Notes under the pieces: generated by a model
The model's database searches: none
Told to the model about the DNA's origin: nothing
What the model saw: the letters and a program-made list of their open reading frames with translations, nothing else
Translations under genes and position numbers: made by a program
Assembly (NCBI GenBank): GCA_029240815.1
Contig: JARDZO010000334.1
Location: forward strand, 1 to 5,320
Source of the DNA: Brevibacillus sp.
GTDB taxonomy: Bacteria; Bacillota; Bacilli; Brevibacillales; Brevibacillaceae
DNA: 5,320 nucleotides
Direction: 5' to 3'
In this document: piece after piece, positions 1-5,249 of the stretch
How positions within the stretch are numbered: the first letter of the stretch is position 1
How the letters are laid out: each line of letters opens with the position of its first letter

Positions 1-15
1 GCCCTTCTCTGTCAT
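1..15 (-). CDS. 5' end of a minus-strand gene, cut by the window edge
   Basis: Only the first five codons are present, reading M-T-E-K-G on the minus strand and leaving the window at base 1. The support is the translation signal. A complete AAAGGAGG Shine-Dalgarno sequence (minus strand, 28 to 21) sits five bases before an ATG at 15-13, and such a match is rare by chance. The product cannot be identified. The gene diverges from the small plus-strand gene at 189, so the 173 bases between them should hold both promoters. The call would fail if the frame closed shortly beyond the window. Confidence 0.6.
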
Positions 16-188
16 TTATCCCTCCTTTCTCTATGTGAATTCATCAAAAAAGATGGCTTCGTTACCCAATCTTGTCCCAATCCTCACACGGGCGGACAAC
101 TTTTCACATATGAATGCTTCTAGCGATAGGAACAAGTTCTGGTTGTACACTTGCCAATCGCTAAATATCAAAAAGGAAGTGATATACA
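16..188. other. Divergent intergenic region
   Basis: This spacer separates two divergent genes. I see no confident -10/-35 pair for either direction. The best plus-strand candidate is TTCACA at 103-108 with GATAGG at 125-130 (16-bp spacer), but its -10 matches the sigma-A consensus at only three of six positions. Small symmetric elements are present: CATC-A6-GATG at 43-56, TTGTCC (72-77) facing GGACAA (94-99), and GAACAAGTTC at 130-139. None is strong enough to call as an operator. Confidence 0.4.
20..28 (-). promoter_or_regulatory. Ribosome binding site of the left-edge gene
   Basis: The minus strand reads AAAGGAGGG, almost the full complement of the Bacillales 16S rRNA 3' end, ending five bases before an ATG. 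It is the main evidence that a gene starts here. Confidence 0.65.
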
Positions 189-329
189 ATGGGATTCGGT
201 GGAAACAATGAAGAAAACGCGCTCAGGGAGCTTCGTGCATTGGAGCGTGCGTTGGAAGAAGCGATCCGAGCTCTTCGCGCAGCGCTGAAACGCGTACGTG
301 AGATTGAAGAGAGCTTAGAAGACGACTAA
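189..329 (+). CDS. Small 46-residue coiled-coil protein, function unknown
   Basis: An ATG at 189 is preceded by AAGGAAGTGA (173-182) at suitable spacing, and the frame runs 46 codons to TAA at 327-329. The protein has a short Gly/Asn-rich head (GFGGNNEEN), then one uninterrupted, highly charged helix of about 35 residues. Leu15, Leu22, Leu29, Val36 and Leu43 are exactly seven residues apart (position a), with Leu18, Ala25, Ala32 and Ile39 as position d. This is a leucine-zipper-like heptad pattern that points to a dimeric or trimeric coiled coil. The protein is acidic overall (about 12 Asp/Glu to 8 Arg/Lys) and has no signal peptide, membrane segment or cysteine. It stands alone, with a strong hairpin 20 bases after its stop. 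I do not recognise a named family. A small structural, adaptor or spore-related protein are all possible, and none is shown. Confidence 0.72.
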   Translation: MGFGGNNEENALRELRALERALEEAIRALRAALKRVREIEESLEDD

Positions 330-348
330 CCTGTAACAGGAAAGAAGT

Positions 349-380
349 CGGGCCCATCCTCAAAGATTGGGATGGGCCCG
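349..380. terminator. Strong GC-rich hairpin, probable bidirectional terminator
   Basis: This is a perfect inverted repeat. The 11-base arm CGGGCCCATCC (349-359) pairs with GGATGGGCCCG (370-380) around a 10-base loop. It lies 20 bases after the stop of the small plus-strand gene and 220 bases beyond the stop of the minus-strand CoA transferase, so it sits between convergent genes. The plus-strand side lacks a T tract (it continues GAATACATAAG). The minus-strand exit is pyrimidine-rich (ACTTCTTTCCTG). It is therefore not a textbook intrinsic terminator in either direction and may act as a 3'-end stabiliser instead. Confidence 0.6.
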
Positions 381-600
381 GAATACATAAGAATTAGGGT
401 GGGTTCGGATTGTTGGAAGTGACTTATTCTTAAAAGATCAAATTGTAAAAAATGAGTCCCTAGTCTCGAATTCTCGAAGGACATAATTACTATATTTTGG
501 ACACCTGCAAAGTATAGGAAATTGGACAGGAAAAGAGGAATGTTATCGTTAAACTTCCGCTTGTTGGCATCTACACTCTTCCCCCCTCGATAAGGAAACA
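381..600. other. AT-rich spacer between convergent genes, no supported gene
   Basis: About 220 bases lie between the hairpin and the end of the CoA transferase gene. A minus-strand frame of 91 codons starts at 601, but I reject it because it translates through the terminator hairpin and shows no domain character. The only internal structure seen is TTGGACA occurring twice (497-503 and 522-528), plus a further GGACA at 479-483. This may be chance or a worn remnant. Confidence 0.5.
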
Positions 601-1815
601 TTACGGCTTTTTGAATATCTCTGGCTTATCACCGATCACCTTTTTCTCTCTCCACTCATCGATCTTTGCGGAATCGATCCCTAATTCACTGAGCAACTCG
701 TCTGTATGCTCACCCAGCAGCGGCGGGTGCCTGCGGACCATTGCTGGCGTATCCGATAGCTTGACTGGAAAACCTGGCATTTTCAAGTTTTTAACAATAG
801 GATGGTCGACTTCCAGCACCATCTCTCTCGCCAACACTTGCGGGTGCTCCAAGACTTGATCGATGGTATGAATCGGCCCGCAGGGAACACCCGCAACATC
901 GAGTCTCTCCACGATTTCCTGACGATCCATCGTGGAGACTCGGTCTTGAATGATACGGATTAGTAGCTCGCGGTGAGCGACCCGTTCATCGTTGGTACGA
1001 AAGCGCGGATCTTCTTGCAAATCTCCCCAGCCCAATGCCTGACATGCCTTTTCCCATAACCGGTTGTTCGCAATCGCTAGGATGATTTCTCCATCTTTCG
1101 CTGCAAAAGCCTGGTAGGGCACGATCGAAGGATGAGCCGTTCCTAGGCGACCTGCAGGATTTCCCGTAGCAAAATAACTGGTGGCCAAATAGTTCAAGAG
1201 GACCACCTGACCGTCCAATAGACTCACATCAACAAACTGACCTTTACCTGTTTTTTCACGAGCAATCATAGCGGATAAAATACCGTAAATCGCGAACATC
1301 CCCGCATTCATGTCTACGATCGACGTACCGACCTTTACTGGAGATCCGCCATTCTCCCCTGTAATGCTCATTAATCCGCCATACCCTTGGAGAAGCAGAT
1401 CGTAGCCAGCTCTGTTCTTCTCAGGCCCTGTGCGTCCAAAGCCGGAAACCGAGCAATAAATCAGCCGCGGGTTGATTTCTTTGAGTTGTTCATAGCCAAG
1501 TCCTAGCTGGTCCAGCGTTCCCGTGCGGAAATTTTCCACCAGCACATCTGAAGTCTTAGCCAACGAATAAATAATCTCTTTGCCTTCCACCGACTTGAGA
1601 TCGACTGTAATACTTCGTTTGTTCCGGTTGGATGCCAAATAATAGCTGCTAATTCCATCCCAGGTGGGGGGCGTAAATCTTCTCGTCTCGTCTCCTTGCT
1701 CTGGCTGCTCCACCTTGATAATATCTGCCCCCATATCTCCGAGGAGCATCGTACAAAAAGGTCCAGCCAGCGTCCTCGATAGATCCAGCACACGAATGCC
1801 ATCTAATGCCTGCAA
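601..1815 (-). CDS. Family III CoA transferase (CaiB/BaiF type)
   Basis: A 404-residue protein of normal length for the family. These cytosolic dimers move CoA between acyl-CoA and a free carboxylate through an aspartyl-CoA thioester. The N-terminus carries the family signature RVLDLSRTLAGPFCTMLLG (8-26), followed by DMGADIIKVE (27-36). SGFGRTGP (124-131) leads to YDLLLQGYGG (138-147), and the PVKVG-SIVDMNAG stretch (159-172) places Asp168 where formyl-CoA transferase has its catalytic Asp169. LLGEHTDELLSELG near the C-terminus is also typical. I place the start at a TTG (1815-1813), because GGAGGAGG lies seven bases before it, whereas the upstream ATG at 1836 would put that ribosome binding site inside the coding sequence. 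It is last in the acyl-CoA cluster, 120 bp after the crotonase gene. Substrate is unknown. An alpha-methylacyl-CoA racemase-like relative is a less likely alternative. Confidence 0.9.
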   Translation of the reverse strand: MQALDGIRVLDLSRTLAGPFCTMLLGDMGADIIKVEQPEQGDETRRFTPPTWDGISSYYLASNRNKRSITVDLKSVEGKEIIYSLAKTSDVLVENFRTGTLDQLGLGYEQLKEINPRLIYCSVSGFGRTGPEKNRAGYDLLLQGYGGLMSITGENGGSPVKVGTSIVDMNAGMFAIYGILSAMIAREKTGKGQFVDVSLLDGQVVLLNYLATSYFATGNPAGRLGTAHPSIVPYQAFAAKDGEIILAIANNRLWEKACQALGWGDLQEDPRFRTNDERVAHRELLIRIIQDRVSTMDRQEIVERLDVAGVPCGPIHTIDQVLEHPQVLAREMVLEVDHPIVKNLKMPGFPVKLSDTPAMVRRHPPLLGEHTDELLSELGIDSAKIDEWREKKVIGDKPEIFKKP

Positions 1816-1822
1816 AGAGGTT

Positions 1823-1830
1823 CCTCCTCC
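1823..1830 (-). promoter_or_regulatory. Ribosome binding site fixing a TTG start for the CoA transferase
   Basis: The minus strand reads GGAGGAGG, then seven bases, then TTG (1815-1813), and the residues that follow match the family N-terminus (QALDGIRVLDLS). The longer reading from ATG at 1836 adds seven residues, FGGGTS among them, that are simply the translated Shine-Dalgarno sequence. Confidence 0.75.
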
Positions 1831-1880
1831 GAACATCCCAAGTTGATTTTGTCTAGATAACCTTAGTCAGCCTACTCACC

Positions 1881-1894
1881 ATGATCACGATCAT
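1881..1894. repeat. Palindrome ATGATC-AC-GATCAT, possible operator
   Basis: Two 6-base arms are perfectly complementary around a 2-base centre. The element touches the -10 of the candidate promoter for the CoA transferase gene and would cover its transcription start, a usual place for a repressor site. No regulator is assigned, and a 12-base match in an AT-rich spacer could be chance. Confidence 0.35.
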
Positions 1895-1921
1895 TTATCG
1901 CGCTTTTCAGGCAACTAACAA
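1894..1921 (-). promoter_or_regulatory. Weak candidate sigma-A promoter before the CoA transferase
   Basis: On the minus strand, TTGTTA (1921-1916) and GATAAA (1899-1894) are 16 bases apart, each matching four of six consensus positions. It lies in the only sizeable gap in the cluster, about 80 bases before the TTG start. No terminator follows the crotonase gene, so read-through from the main promoter is also expected. Confidence 0.35.
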
Positions 1922-1935
1922 CAGAACACTCCCCT

Positions 1936-2751
1936 TTATGTAAAGTTCGGTTGTCTCTTTTCGGCGATGGCACGAATGCCTTCCTGATAGTCATCTAGCT
2001 CTGTCACGAGGCCCATTGCAGATGAAATCATGTCCAGGGAAGTGCGCAAATCTGTGGTAAGGCCCTGGTATACAGCTCTTTTCATAAAACGCATTGTTTC
2101 CTGTGGACCGTTGGCTAAGCGCTTCACATAAGCCTCGACATACTCCTGCAGTTCCTCATCCGGTACGACATGCGTGATGAGCCCCATCTGCTTTGCTTCT
2201 GCGGCAGAGTAAGTGTCCCCCGTCCAGAGCATCTCTAATGCGCGATCCACACCTACCAGACGCGGCAAAAAGTAAGCGCCTCCATCTCCAGGTACGATAC
2301 CTGCTTTGATGTACCCTTCTGATACTTTCACGCTTTTGGCTGCGATCCGGATGTCACACATGAGCGCCATGTCCAAGCCAGCCCCTGTGGCAATGCCGTT
2401 CATCTTTGCGATGACCGGTTTATCGATCTCTTGCAGCAACAGAGGAATCCGCTGTACTCGCTTCCACAGGCTCTGTTTGCGTGCCAGCCCCGTCGATGAC
2501 AGATCTTTCGCCTCCGTGTTGTTGTGCAGGAAGCCATCTCCACGTACCATGGACTTGATGTCTCCTCCACTGCAAAAACCTCTCCCATTTCCCGTCAATA
2601 CGACTACTCGAACCGAATCGTTATCGCGAATGGACTCCAATGCTCGTATCCATAGATCAATCATCTCGGTACTAAACGCATTGAGTGCCTCCGGGCGATT
2701 CAATGTGATGCGGGCTATCCCATCTTCTACAGTAAATAACAAATCGGTCAT
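1936..2751 (-). CDS. Enoyl-CoA hydratase/isomerase family protein with non-canonical active site
   Basis: A 271-residue, full-length crotonase-fold protein; the family acts on acyl-CoA thioesters in the cytosol. The oxyanion-hole segment GFCSGGDI is at 58-65 and the second segment ATGAGLDMALMCDIRIA at 121-137. VPGDGGAYFLPRLVG (153-167) and a C-terminal EGIRAIAEKRQPNF are also typical. By eye alignment with rat mitochondrial hydratase, the first catalytic Glu (144) is Asp127 here and the second (164) is Tyr147, in SEGYIKAGIVPG. Simple hydration may therefore not be the reaction. Isomerase, hydrolase or a special-substrate hydratase are alternatives. The start is ATG at 2751, eight bases after AAAGGGGA. 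The gene begins 37 bp after the second dehydrogenase stop, so it is almost certainly in the same operon. Confidence 0.88.
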   Translation of the reverse strand: MTDLLFTVEDGIARITLNRPEALNAFSTEMIDLWIRALESIRDNDSVRVVVLTGNGRGFCSGGDIKSMVRGDGFLHNNTEAKDLSSTGLARKQSLWKRVQRIPLLLQEIDKPVIAKMNGIATGAGLDMALMCDIRIAAKSVKVSEGYIKAGIVPGDGGAYFLPRLVGVDRALEMLWTGDTYSAAEAKQMGLITHVVPDEELQEYVEAYVKRLANGPQETMRFMKRAVYQGLTTDLRTSLDMISSAMGLVTELDDYQEGIRAIAEKRQPNFT

Positions 2752-2788
2752 TTTTCTGTCCCCTTTCAGATCGCTGTTGTTTTTCCAA

Positions 2789-3847
2789 CTACACAGTAAG
2801 AAAAGGCCACAGGCCGTTTTCTTCTAGTTGCATGAGTTGCTCGGCCAATCTTTCGCTCCATTCCGTTTCTGTTCCCCATTCATCTCGCCACGCCAGGACT
2901 CGACGTGTACTCTGATGCAGCACGTGTTCATGGGTAAACCCGATCGCGCCATGCACTTGATGTGCTACTGGAGCCACGACACCTGCTGCTTCGTTGATAC
3001 GGATTTTCGCCATAGCGATGGCCGTTTTTGCAGTGCCTTTTTCACTTGCCTCCACTGCGTATTGGGCTGCCGTATCTGCTGCGGCGATTTCTCCAGCCAG
3101 TGAGGCAAGGTGATGCTGAACGGCCTGAAACCGATGAATCGGTTTGCCAAATTGCGTACGCTCTGACGAATAGGTGACCGCAAGCTCCAAAATTCGTTCC
3201 AATGCACCCGCCATCATGACGGACCGGCAAAGAGCTCCTGTATGCAAGAGGCGCTCTTGCACCTGGTGAGCATCAACGGAAAAAACGAGACGATCCTCGA
3301 CCCGAGTCGCATCCAGAACTACAGTATCTCTGGGCTCACCCGCAATATTGCGCCCTCGCGATAGTTGTGCCCGGACCGGATTGACGATCGCTAGCACCGC
3401 TCTGGATTCCATTTCTCCCAGCACAAGCAGTTGTTTCGCGTCCCTCGCCCACGGCACCGATTGCGCATTCCCGCTGACCACCCACCCTTCCTGATCCTTT
3501 CTAAACTGGAAAGGCTCGTTTTTGTTTGCCAAAATGGCAAGCGGTTCATTGGAAGATACCACACCCAAATCCGCTAAAAGCCAGTTGCCCATATACGTTT
3601 CCGCCAGAGGAATGGGTGCCGAGTACTTCCCTGCCAATCGGAGAATTTGGTAAGCATCTGCATAGCTCCCTCCCGTACCTTCCAGTTCCTCAGGGACAGC
3701 AACGGTCAGCATGCCGGATTCGGCCAGAATCTCCCACAAATCAGCTGCCCACTGCCCATTTTCCGCCTCATTTACGAGTTCCTTGGTGCAGACGTCCTTC
3801 ATGATTTTGGTCGTCGACTGAATCAGCATTTTTGTGATGTCGTTCAC
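2789..3847 (-). CDS. Acyl-CoA dehydrogenase-like protein, putative partner subunit
   Basis: A short (352-residue) acyl-CoA dehydrogenase-fold protein. Its C-terminal half keeps the motifs that contact the FAD dinucleotide across the dimer: R230-TQ-FG-KP-I-HR-FQ241 and QVHGAIGFT (297-305). Its N-terminal half lacks the flavin-contact loop (usual form SEP-x-x-GSD); residues 101-140 hold only a weak echo, GWVVSGNAQSVPWA. No catalytic Glu is evident: the helix-G position aligns near Gly204 and the usual C-terminal YEGT is replaced by EWGT (323-326). It starts at GTG 3847, whose GTGA overlaps the upstream stop by four bases, with AAGGGGTGAT (3863-3854) six bases before it. Tight coupling and complementary motifs suggest a heteromer with the preceding gene product. 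Alone it is probably inactive (inference). Confidence 0.85.
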   Translation of the reverse strand: MNDITKMLIQSTTKIMKDVCTKELVNEAENGQWAADLWEILAESGMLTVAVPEELEGTGGSYADAYQILRLAGKYSAPIPLAETYMGNWLLADLGVVSSNEPLAILANKNEPFQFRKDQEGWVVSGNAQSVPWARDAKQLLVLGEMESRAVLAIVNPVRAQLSRGRNIAGEPRDTVVLDATRVEDRLVFSVDAHQVQERLLHTGALCRSVMMAGALERILELAVTYSSERTQFGKPIHRFQAVQHHLASLAGEIAAADTAAQYAVEASEKGTAKTAIAMAKIRINEAAGVVAPVAHQVHGAIGFTHEHVLHQSTRRVLAWRDEWGTETEWSERLAEQLMQLEENGLWPFLTV

Positions 3848-4998
3848 TTTCCAATCACCCCTTTTGCCACAATGCCACGCAAGATTTCTGTCGTTCCTCC
3901 GCGCAGAGTAAAGCCCGGTGCATGTAAGACTGCCTGCGCCATCAATTGATCCAACCGATTAGCCGAGTCCAGCGATGGAGACGACGGAATGAGGAGTCGC
4001 ACGATTTCCGCCACTTGCTGCTCAAACTTGGTTCCCATATCTTTTACGAGTGCTGCGACGACATCGGGCGTCTCTCCCTTTTCCAGCAAGTGGGCGATCC
4101 CGATTGACATATGCCGAAGCGTCCACAATCGCGATACGTGTTTGCTTACCTGTGCCATCAGGTGCTTGTCACCTCTGCTGCGCAACTGATTCGTCAATTC
4201 TTCGAGGAGCGGAAAGGTACTCAAGAAGCGCTCAGGACCACTGCGTTCATAAGCCAGCTCAGTCATGCCTTGCTTCCAGCCATTTCCTTCCTCCCCAATC
4301 AGCATGCTGTCAGGAATAAAGACATCCTCAAAAAACACTTCGTTAAAATGGTGCTCGCCCGTCGTCAAAAGGATGGGGCGGATCGTAATCCCTGGAGCAG
4401 ATAAATCCACGAGGAGCTGACTCATTCCCTCGCGGCGCTTTTCCGGATCGAATGGCGAGGTGCGGCAGAGCGCGATCATGTAGTGAGCATGATGGGCTCC
4501 ACTCGTCCACGTCTTGCTCCCATTCAAGATCCAGCCCCCGTCGACTTTAAGAGCTCGAGTATGTACGGCTGCCAAATCGGACCCAGCGTTTGGTTCACTA
4601 AGCCCGATAGCAAAATAACATTCGCCGCGGGCAATTCGGGGCAGGATCTCCGTACGCTGCTCTTCCGTTCCAAAGCGGATTAGAAGTGGCCCCGTCTGCC
4701 GATCTGCGATCCAGTGACCTGCAACGGGTGCTCCAGCTGCGAGCAGTTCCTCAATGACAACATATCGCTCGATCGCTGTCCGCTCATGTCCCCCATATTG
4801 CTTCGGCCACGTCATTCCAATCCAGCCTCGCTCGCCTAGCTTGCGACTAAACTCGGATGAGAACCCGCTTAACCACGTATCGCATTTGGGCACGAATGTC
4901 CCTCGGCCCTTTTCCTGTTGTAGAAATTCACGTATTTCGGCGCGTGTGATTTCTGTTTTTTCTGAAAACTGTCCAATGGGCAATTGCAGACTGTTCAT
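3844..4998 (-). CDS. Acyl-CoA dehydrogenase, putative catalytic subunit of a heteromer
   Basis: A 384-residue acyl-CoA dehydrogenase. Residue numbers here count from a TTG one codon upstream. It has an N-terminal helical domain, then the flavin/substrate loop FAIGLSEPNAGSD (130-142), GGWILNGSKTWTSGAH (155-170) and the middle beta domain up to EVFFEDVFIPDSMLIGEEGNGW. Glu252 in LAYERSG occupies the helix-G position used as catalytic base in isovaleryl- and long-chain acyl-CoA dehydrogenases. The MCAD-type base is absent (RGGT at 367-370 replaces YEGT). The C-terminal R-x-x-FG-x-x-I-x-x-FQ and Q-x-HGG-x-GY motifs are missing. These are exactly the ones the next gene keeps, so I infer a two-subunit enzyme. 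The ATG at 4998 is preferred because AGGAGG lies six bases before it; the TTG at 5001 would be only three bases away. It is first in the operon. Confidence 0.9.
   Translation of the reverse strand: MNSLQLPIGQFSEKTEITRAEIREFLQQEKGRGTFVPKCDTWLSGFSSEFSRKLGERGWIGMTWPKQYGGHERTAIERYVVIEELLAAGAPVAGHWIADRQTGPLLIRFGTEEQRTEILPRIARGECYFAIGLSEPNAGSDLAAVHTRALKVDGGWILNGSKTWTSGAHHAHYMIALCRTSPFDPEKRREGMSQLLVDLSAPGITIRPILLTTGEHHFNEVFFEDVFIPDSMLIGEEGNGWKQGMTELAYERSGPERFLSTFPLLEELTNQLRSRGDKHLMAQVSKHVSRLWTLRHMSIGIAHLLEKGETPDVVAALVKDMGTKFEQQVAEIVRLLIPSSPSLDSANRLDQLMAQAVLHAPGFTLRGGTTEILRGIVAKGVIGK
3854..3863 (-). promoter_or_regulatory. Internal ribosome binding site at the GTGA overlap
   Basis: The minus strand reads AAGGGGTGAT inside the last codons of the upstream dehydrogenase, six bases before the GTG start. 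With the 4-base stop/start overlap, this indicates translational coupling and probably balanced production of the two subunits. Confidence 0.65.
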
Positions 4999-5003
4999 CA
5001 ATA

Positions 5004-5010
5004 CCCTCCT
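5004..5010 (-). promoter_or_regulatory. Ribosome binding site of the first dehydrogenase
   Basis: AGGAGGG on the minus strand lies six bases (counted from AGGAGG) before ATG 4998 and only three before TTG 5001, favouring the ATG as start. Confidence 0.7.
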
Positions 5011-5042
5011 AACCTCGGAATAACGACTGGTTTTTGTCTATT

Positions 5043-5061
5043 CGTACCGTTTATCGGTACG
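5043..5061. promoter_or_regulatory. Perfect 19-bp palindrome, probable operator of the acyl-CoA operon
   Basis: CGTACCG (5043-5049) and CGGTACG (5055-5061) are exact complements around TTTAT. The element lies about 10-30 bases downstream of the predicted transcription start and 45 bases before the first gene. Sites containing ACCG-N-CGGT are common for TetR-family repressors, including acyl-CoA-responsive ones. The regulator itself is not in the window, so this assignment is inference. Such a short hairpin without a T tract is unlikely to be a terminator. Confidence 0.6.
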
Positions 5062-5078
5062 TCATACCTTTAATTGAA

Positions 5079-5107
5079 ATGATACACGAAGCTAAAAACG
5101 AATTCAA
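5079..5107 (-). promoter_or_regulatory. Sigma-A-type promoter of the dehydrogenase operon
   Basis: On the minus strand, TTGAAT (5107-5102), a 17-base spacer and TATCAT (5084-5079) match four and five of six consensus positions. The DNA just upstream (about 5108-5150) is rich in A and T tracts, like an UP element. Predicted start is near 5072, giving a leader of about 75 bases that contains the 19-bp palindrome. Confidence 0.65.
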
Positions 5108-5126
5108 TAACAGAATCTACTGAATT
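5101..5126. repeat. Inverted repeat AATTCA-N14-TGAATT over the -35
   Basis: Two perfect 6-base arms, 5101-5106 and 5121-5126, flank 14 bases and overlap the -35 element of the dehydrogenase promoter. It could be a second regulator site, but the arms are AT-rich and the spacing is wide, so chance is a real alternative. Confidence 0.25.
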
Positions 5127-5165
5127 GACTAAAAATTTATGTAAAAACTTTGACTCCTCCAAGAC

Positions 5166-5219
5166 AAAAAAGCCACGCAGCCCGCTCATCCGATCAGATG
5201 GCGATGGTGCACAGCTTTT
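5166..5219 (-). terminator. Rho-independent terminator of the right-edge gene
   Basis: On the minus strand, AAAAGCTGTGCA (5219-5208) pairs with TGCGTGGCTTTT (5179-5168) as a 12-bp stem containing three G-U pairs. Further weaker pairing closes the interior (CATC with GATG), and the run TTTTTT ends at 5166. It begins about 30 bases after the TAA at 5252-5250 and lies about 60 bases upstream of the dehydrogenase promoter, separating two transcription units. Confidence 0.65.
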
Positions 5220-5249
5220 GGAATCCTGCTAGGTTTTGCAAGGATGGAA

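Noticed and set aside
43..56. CATC-AAAAAA-GATG hairpin in the left intergenic region
   Set aside because: The stem is only four base pairs, far too weak for a terminator or a confident regulatory structure.
130..139. GAACAAGTTC resembling a LexA (SOS) box
   Set aside because: The Gram-positive SOS box needs GAAC and GTTC separated by four bases; here the spacing is two.
326..601. A 91-codon minus-strand frame whose ATG shares one base with the CoA transferase stop (TAATG)
   Set aside because: It looks translationally coupled, but there is no clear ribosome binding site. Its last residues translate the terminator hairpin and overlap the end of the convergent small gene, and the protein shows no domain-like pattern.
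2306..2827. A 173-codon plus-strand frame opposite the crotonase gene
   Set aside because: It lies antisense to a well-supported gene. It is rich in Ser, Pro, Arg and Cys, as expected for a shadow frame, and shows no recognisable motif.
601..4998. Carnitine (cai) operon, suggested by CoA transferase plus acyl-CoA dehydrogenase plus crotonase
   Set aside because: There are two half-complementary dehydrogenases instead of one CaiA, and the crotonase lacks the catalytic residues expected of CaiD. CaiT, CaiC and CaiE are not in view. The shared gene types are common to many acyl-CoA pathways.
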